Shown here one piece after another: positions 14,938 to 17,108 of a DNA stretch of 17,108 nucleotides. The stretch spans positions 1 through 17,108 of the forward strand of contig CAZYWA010000125.1 in NCBI GenBank assembly GCA_964650975.1. Reading direction: 5' to 3'. The notes under the pieces were generated by a model. It ran no database searches. It saw nothing but the letters and a program-made list of their open reading frames with translations, and was not told the origin of the DNA. The stretch comes from CAZYWA01 sp964650975 [NCBI: uncultured bacterium] (GTDB taxonomy: Bacteria > JADJOY01). Position 1 is the first letter of the stretch. Every line of letters starts with the position of its first letter. Position numbers and translations under genes: made by a program.

Positions 14938-15165
14938 GTTTCCCGGGGGGCTGTTCCAGCCCCCCACCCCGAACGTATCTACGGGGTCTTGCGAAGACCC
15001 CGCACCCCAACGGGTGAATTTTTTTCAGGGGCCCACTCCCAAGTCGGCTCGCTGCGCTCGCCGCGCGCCTGTGGCGCGGTGCTTCTGCATCGACCCACAG
15101 CCGCAACGGGCACGGGCGCAGATCGATTCACAAACTCTGCGACGAGCGCGGACGCCGGCGCTCGA
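14938..15165. repeat. Non-coding multi-hairpin region between convergent genes
   Basis: No gene was found here. Perfect hairpins are: GGGGGGCTG-TTC-CAGCCCCCC (14945-14965, 9-bp stem), CGGGGTCTT-GCG-AAGACCCCG (14982-15002, 9-bp stem), CACCC-CAAC-GGGTG (15003-15016, followed by a T-run) and CGCGCC-TGT-GGCGCG (15064-15078). So many compact stems in one intergenic gap resembles dispersed REP/BIME-like elements, but only one copy is visible here, so the repeat nature is inferred. Confidence 0.5.
15003..15025 (+). terminator. Candidate intrinsic terminator of the folE-SDR operon
   Basis: The stem CACCC/GGGTG (5 bp, loop CAAC, 15003-15016) is followed by AA and seven T residues (15019-15025) on the plus strand, 66 nt after the SDR stop. 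The stem is short, but the two stronger GC hairpins just upstream may assist. In the opposite direction there is no T-run. Confidence 0.55.
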
Positions 15166-15843
15166 TCACGCGAAGTCGAGCAGCGCCGGAATTTCGCGAA
15201 GGTCGCGGACCACCGTCTCGGTTCGAGGGCGCGCACCGTGCTTCTCGGGCGCGCGGTCGATCAGGATCGTGCCGCCGTAGCCGGCGGCGCGTGCGGGGCC
15301 GGTGTCGCGGCTGGTGCTGTCGCCGATCATCACCAGCCGCTCGGCGGGAACCCCGAGCTCGCGGGCCGGGATGGCGAAGAACGCTGGATCGGGCTTCGCG
15401 AGGCCGTGCTCGCAGGACAGCACCTTGAGCTCGAACCGGTCGAAGACGCCGAGGGCCTGGATTCGCTCCAGCCCGAACGACTGGGTGTTGCTGAGCAGCG
15501 CGGTCCGAAACCGTGCCGTGAGAGCGTCGAGCGCGGGCAGGGCGTCGTCGTAGAGCTGCGCGGTCCGATCCGCCTCTTCCCAGCGCCGTTCGAAGGCCGC
15601 CCGGCCCGCGAACGGCCGGGACAGCACCTGCTCCAGGTGATCGAGCGCTTCATGGATGCCCGTGAAGCGTTGCGTCGAGAACGGCACCTCGACCTGGACC
15701 CGCGCCGCAGGGTCGGACGGGTCGAGCCCGAAGCCCATCACCAGCTCGTCGAACGGCCGGGGGCGTTGGTCGTTGTAGACGAGAGTGTCCCACAGGTCGA
15801 AGACCAGCACGGGATCGCGTGGGAGCGAGGTTGCTCGAGCCAT
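15166..15843 (-). CDS. HAD-superfamily hydrolase
   Basis: This 225-aa protein is a probable small-molecule phosphatase or dehalogenase of the HAD superfamily. Motif I is VFDLWDTL: nucleophile Asp16 is present, but the second Asp of the DxD pattern is replaced by Trp18, as in the DxWxT variants of subfamily I. Motif II is LLSNTQ (Ser118), motif III Lys150 in LAKPDP, and motif IV IGDSTSRD (Asp175, Asp180). Residues about 22-105 form a helical C1-type cap. Because the usual general acid at +2 is missing, phosphatase activity should not be assumed. The ATG at 15843 has no strong ribosome site, and inverted repeats lie just upstream. The gene converges with the folE-SDR operon and follows the XRE-ImmA pair on the same strand after about 100 bp. 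Confidence 0.92.
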   Translation of the reverse strand: MARATSLPRDPVLVFDLWDTLVYNDQRPRPFDELVMGFGLDPSDPAARVQVEVPFSTQRFTGIHEALDHLEQVLSRPFAGRAAFERRWEEADRTAQLYDDALPALDALTARFRTALLSNTQSFGLERIQALGVFDRFELKVLSCEHGLAKPDPAFFAIPARELGVPAERLVMIGDSTSRDTGPARAAGYGGTILIDRAPEKHGARPRTETVVRDLREIPALLDFA

Positions 15844-15848
15844 GCAAA

Positions 15849-15879
15849 TTGTCTCGCTCGCGACAAACCGTTGACGGTT
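15849..15879. promoter_or_regulatory. Two adjoining inverted repeats upstream of the HAD hydrolase
   Basis: TTGTC (15849-15853) and GACAA (15862-15866) form one inverted repeat with an 8-nt spacer. AACCGT-TG-ACGGTT (15866-15879) is a second, tighter 6-bp repeat. Both lie within 40 nt upstream of the HAD start at 15843, where a promoter or operator is expected. No convincing -35/-10 pair was identified. Confidence 0.35.
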
Positions 15880-15945
15880 CCTGACGAAGGATTGGCGCCG
15901 GACGCCGAGGGTCCGGGCCGCGGATTGGACGCGGAAACTGCGCGG

Positions 15946-16728
15946 TTAGAGCCGCGCGCCGACCAGGACGCCGTCGCGGAAGAAGAGCCGCTGGCGCACG
16001 CCGTCACCGTGCTCGTCGAGCTTGGTGTAGAGCCACTTCGAGACGGTCGCGCCGCTGCGCCTGCGCGTCAGCACCTTCTCGGGGTCGCCCCACTTCAGCA
16101 CCGCCTCGACCTCGCTCACGCCGCGCTGCACGTGCTCCGCGGTGATGGCCTTGCGGTGGCGCGTCGCGAGCCGCTTGGCGCGGCGTTGCAGCTGGCCCAG
16201 GAAATCGAGATGCGGCTCGCTGCGCCGCTCGTGGAACAGCTCGATGCGGCGGCGCAGGAAATGGATCGGATGGAGCTTGGTGTTGGCCGAAAGCCGGTTG
16301 AGCTCGGTGAACACCGGGAAGCGCCGCATGAGCTGTCCCGGCGAGAGCCGATGCTGGCGGTGGATCGGCTCGAGCAGCGGATCGGGCGCGATGCCGATCA
16401 GCGCCACGTCGTTCGCCTGTTGCTCGATTTCCACGTAGGGAAAGAAGATGTCCTTCAGGTAGTTCTTGTTCAGATTCGGGTGCAGGAAGTGGTGCCCGAG
16501 CTCGTGCAGCAGCGCGAACACCCGCTGGTTCGGCGTGAGCGTCTCGTCGATGAAGATGGTCGGGACGTCGTGCACCCGCACGTACAATCCGTGCACGTTG
16601 AGCTTGCGGTAGCTCAGCGTGATCGATTCACGCTCGCAGATGTACTCGAGGTCCTCGATGTCGAGGGGCCGCTTGTTGAAGAACGGGTAGCGCTCTTCGA
16701 ACTGGAAGTGGGGCTGCGCGGCGGGCAA
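15946..16728 (-). CDS. ImmA/IrrE-family metallopeptidase (DUF955) with C-terminal extension
   Basis: ImmA/IrrE proteins are cytoplasmic zinc peptidases that usually cleave a partner XRE repressor to induce a mobile element or stress response. From a TTG at 16728 the product is 260 aa. The domain opens with NKRPLDIEDLEYICERESI. The zinc motif HELGHH (75-80) sits in RVFALLHELGHHFLHP, and VEIEQQAND (99-107) supplies the third ligand, probably Glu102. Residues about 170-260 form a basic extension (FLRRRIELFHERRSEP, RAKRLATRHRKAITAEHV) ending in RLFFRDGVLVGARL, not part of the core fold. No ATG precedes the domain, and this frame stays open upstream across the XRE stop at 16779. The start is therefore uncertain, and a translational fusion cannot be excluded. 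It lies directly downstream of an XRE gene, the usual partner arrangement. Confidence 0.88.
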   Translation of the reverse strand: MPAAQPHFQFEERYPFFNKRPLDIEDLEYICERESITLSYRKLNVHGLYVRVHDVPTIFIDETLTPNQRVFALLHELGHHFLHPNLNKNYLKDIFFPYVEIEQQANDVALIGIAPDPLLEPIHRQHRLSPGQLMRRFPVFTELNRLSANTKLHPIHFLRRRIELFHERRSEPHLDFLGQLQRRAKRLATRHRKAITAEHVQRGVSEVEAVLKWGDPEKVLTRRRSGATVSKWLYTKLDEHGDGVRQRLFFRDGVLVGARL

Positions 16729-16778
16729 GGGTGATCTCGCTTTTCTCTTCGCTCGCTCTCGTTCGGCGGCTCGCTCTC

Positions 16779-17108
16779 TCAGCTTCCCCGGAGCTGCCGG
16801 CGCTTTGCTTCCGCAATCAGAATCGCATCCGCGATCGCGTTCCGCCACAGTTCTTTTTCCGCTTCGTCCTCGGCTTCTCGATACCCCAGAGCAAGCGCGG
16901 TGAGCTGCGGCACGTTCTCGTAGTCGAAGTCGCGCGGCAGCGGGCTGTGCGACAAGCCCAGCAGGTAATCGACACTGGTATTCAAGAACCGAGCCATCTG
17001 CTGGAGATGGTGGGTCCCCGGATCTCGCTTCTGCTTGGTCCACTGAGAGACCGTGGTCTCGGACACGTCGAGGAACGTGGCCAAGCGCTTCTGGTCGAGG
17101 CTCCTGCG
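16779..17108 (-). CDS. XRE-family HTH repressor, partial at the right edge
   Basis: This DNA-binding regulator is cut by the window end; at least 109 residues are visible. The visible N-terminal part reads RRSLDQKRLATFLDVSETTV and then SQWTKQKRDPGTHHLQQMAR, a Cro/CI-type helix-turn-helix with SETTVSQW as the recognition-helix region. FLNTSVDYLLGLS completes the five-helix domain. A short tail ends in a charged helix (EDEAEKELWRNAIADAIL). The true start lies beyond 17108. It is followed by the ImmA gene and is its likely cleavage target and autoregulator. Base composition here looks less GC-rich than the rest of the window, compatible with acquisition by transfer. Confidence 0.88.
   Translation of the reverse strand, partial: RRSLDQKRLATFLDVSETTVSQWTKQKRDPGTHHLQQMARFLNTSVDYLLGLSHSPLPRDFDYENVPQLTALALGYREAEDEAEKELWRNAIADAILIAEAKRRQLRGS

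Noticed and set aside
14989-16734. Plus-strand open frame of about 580 codons across the HAD and ImmA genes
   Set aside because: It is antisense to two genes with intact catalytic motifs and starts inside the hairpin region.
1-17108. CRISPR arrays, tRNA or rRNA genes, insertion sequences
   Set aside because: No regularly spaced repeats, no tRNA-like cloverleaf or rRNA core sequence and no transposase motifs were seen by reading both strands.

Overview
The window is uniformly GC-rich, dense, two-strand bacterial DNA. Lipoprotein-type and Sec signal peptides, a periplasmic c-type cytochrome and a periplasmic binding protein of an ABC importer point to a Gram-negative, diderm organism. I cannot assign a phylum from the sequence; style and gene content fit high-GC environmental lineages such as Myxococcota-like or Eisenbacteria-like bacteria, but that is only an impression. 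No rRNA, tRNA, CRISPR array, transposase or integrase was seen, and no gene-free stretch exceeds 300 bases (the longest is 14938-15165).

Layout. (1) 1-3801, minus strand: two tandem paralogues of a class III nucleotide cyclase fused to a STAND/NB-ARC-type ATPase. The downstream copy (1-1080) runs off the left edge and carries a one-base frameshift in the cyclase domain; the upstream copy (1150-3801) is intact at 883 aa. (2) 3912-5745, minus strand: a c'/c556-like cytochrome lipoprotein, thymidylate synthase (thyA) and dihydrofolate reductase (folA) in one tightly packed operon. (3) 5801-10890, plus strand, divergent from (2): a four-gene envelope cluster whose genes overlap or nearly touch. 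It encodes a small lipoprotein, an exported helical-repeat/beta protein, a membrane-anchored SGNH hydrolase and a polytopic GT-C-like membrane protein with a C-terminal HEAT-repeat tail. (4) 10915-13568, minus strand: ATPase, permease and NMT1/THI5-like binding protein of an ABC importer. (5) 13619-14937, plus strand: a divergent GTP cyclohydrolase I (folE) overlapping a short-chain dehydrogenase. (6) 14938-15165: non-coding, several perfect GC hairpins, one followed by a T-run, between convergent genes. (7) 15166-17108, minus strand: a HAD hydrolase, then an XRE repressor (cut by the right edge) and an ImmA/IrrE metallopeptidase.

How the genes fit together. Three folate/one-carbon genes occur in two places: thyA-folA regenerates tetrahydrofolate during dTMP synthesis, and folE is the entry enzyme of pterin synthesis. 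The FolE here lacks two residues matching important E. coli positions, so its product should be tested rather than assumed. The importer diverging from folE may carry a pyrimidine- or pterin-like compound, but its ligand cannot be read from sequence. The best candidate for an undescribed system is the envelope cluster at 5801-10890. It combines an SGNH acyl/deacyl-transferase-like enzyme, a GT-C-like membrane protein and two exported partner proteins, which suggests modification of a surface glycan or lipid. The second candidate is the duplicated cyclase-STAND pair.
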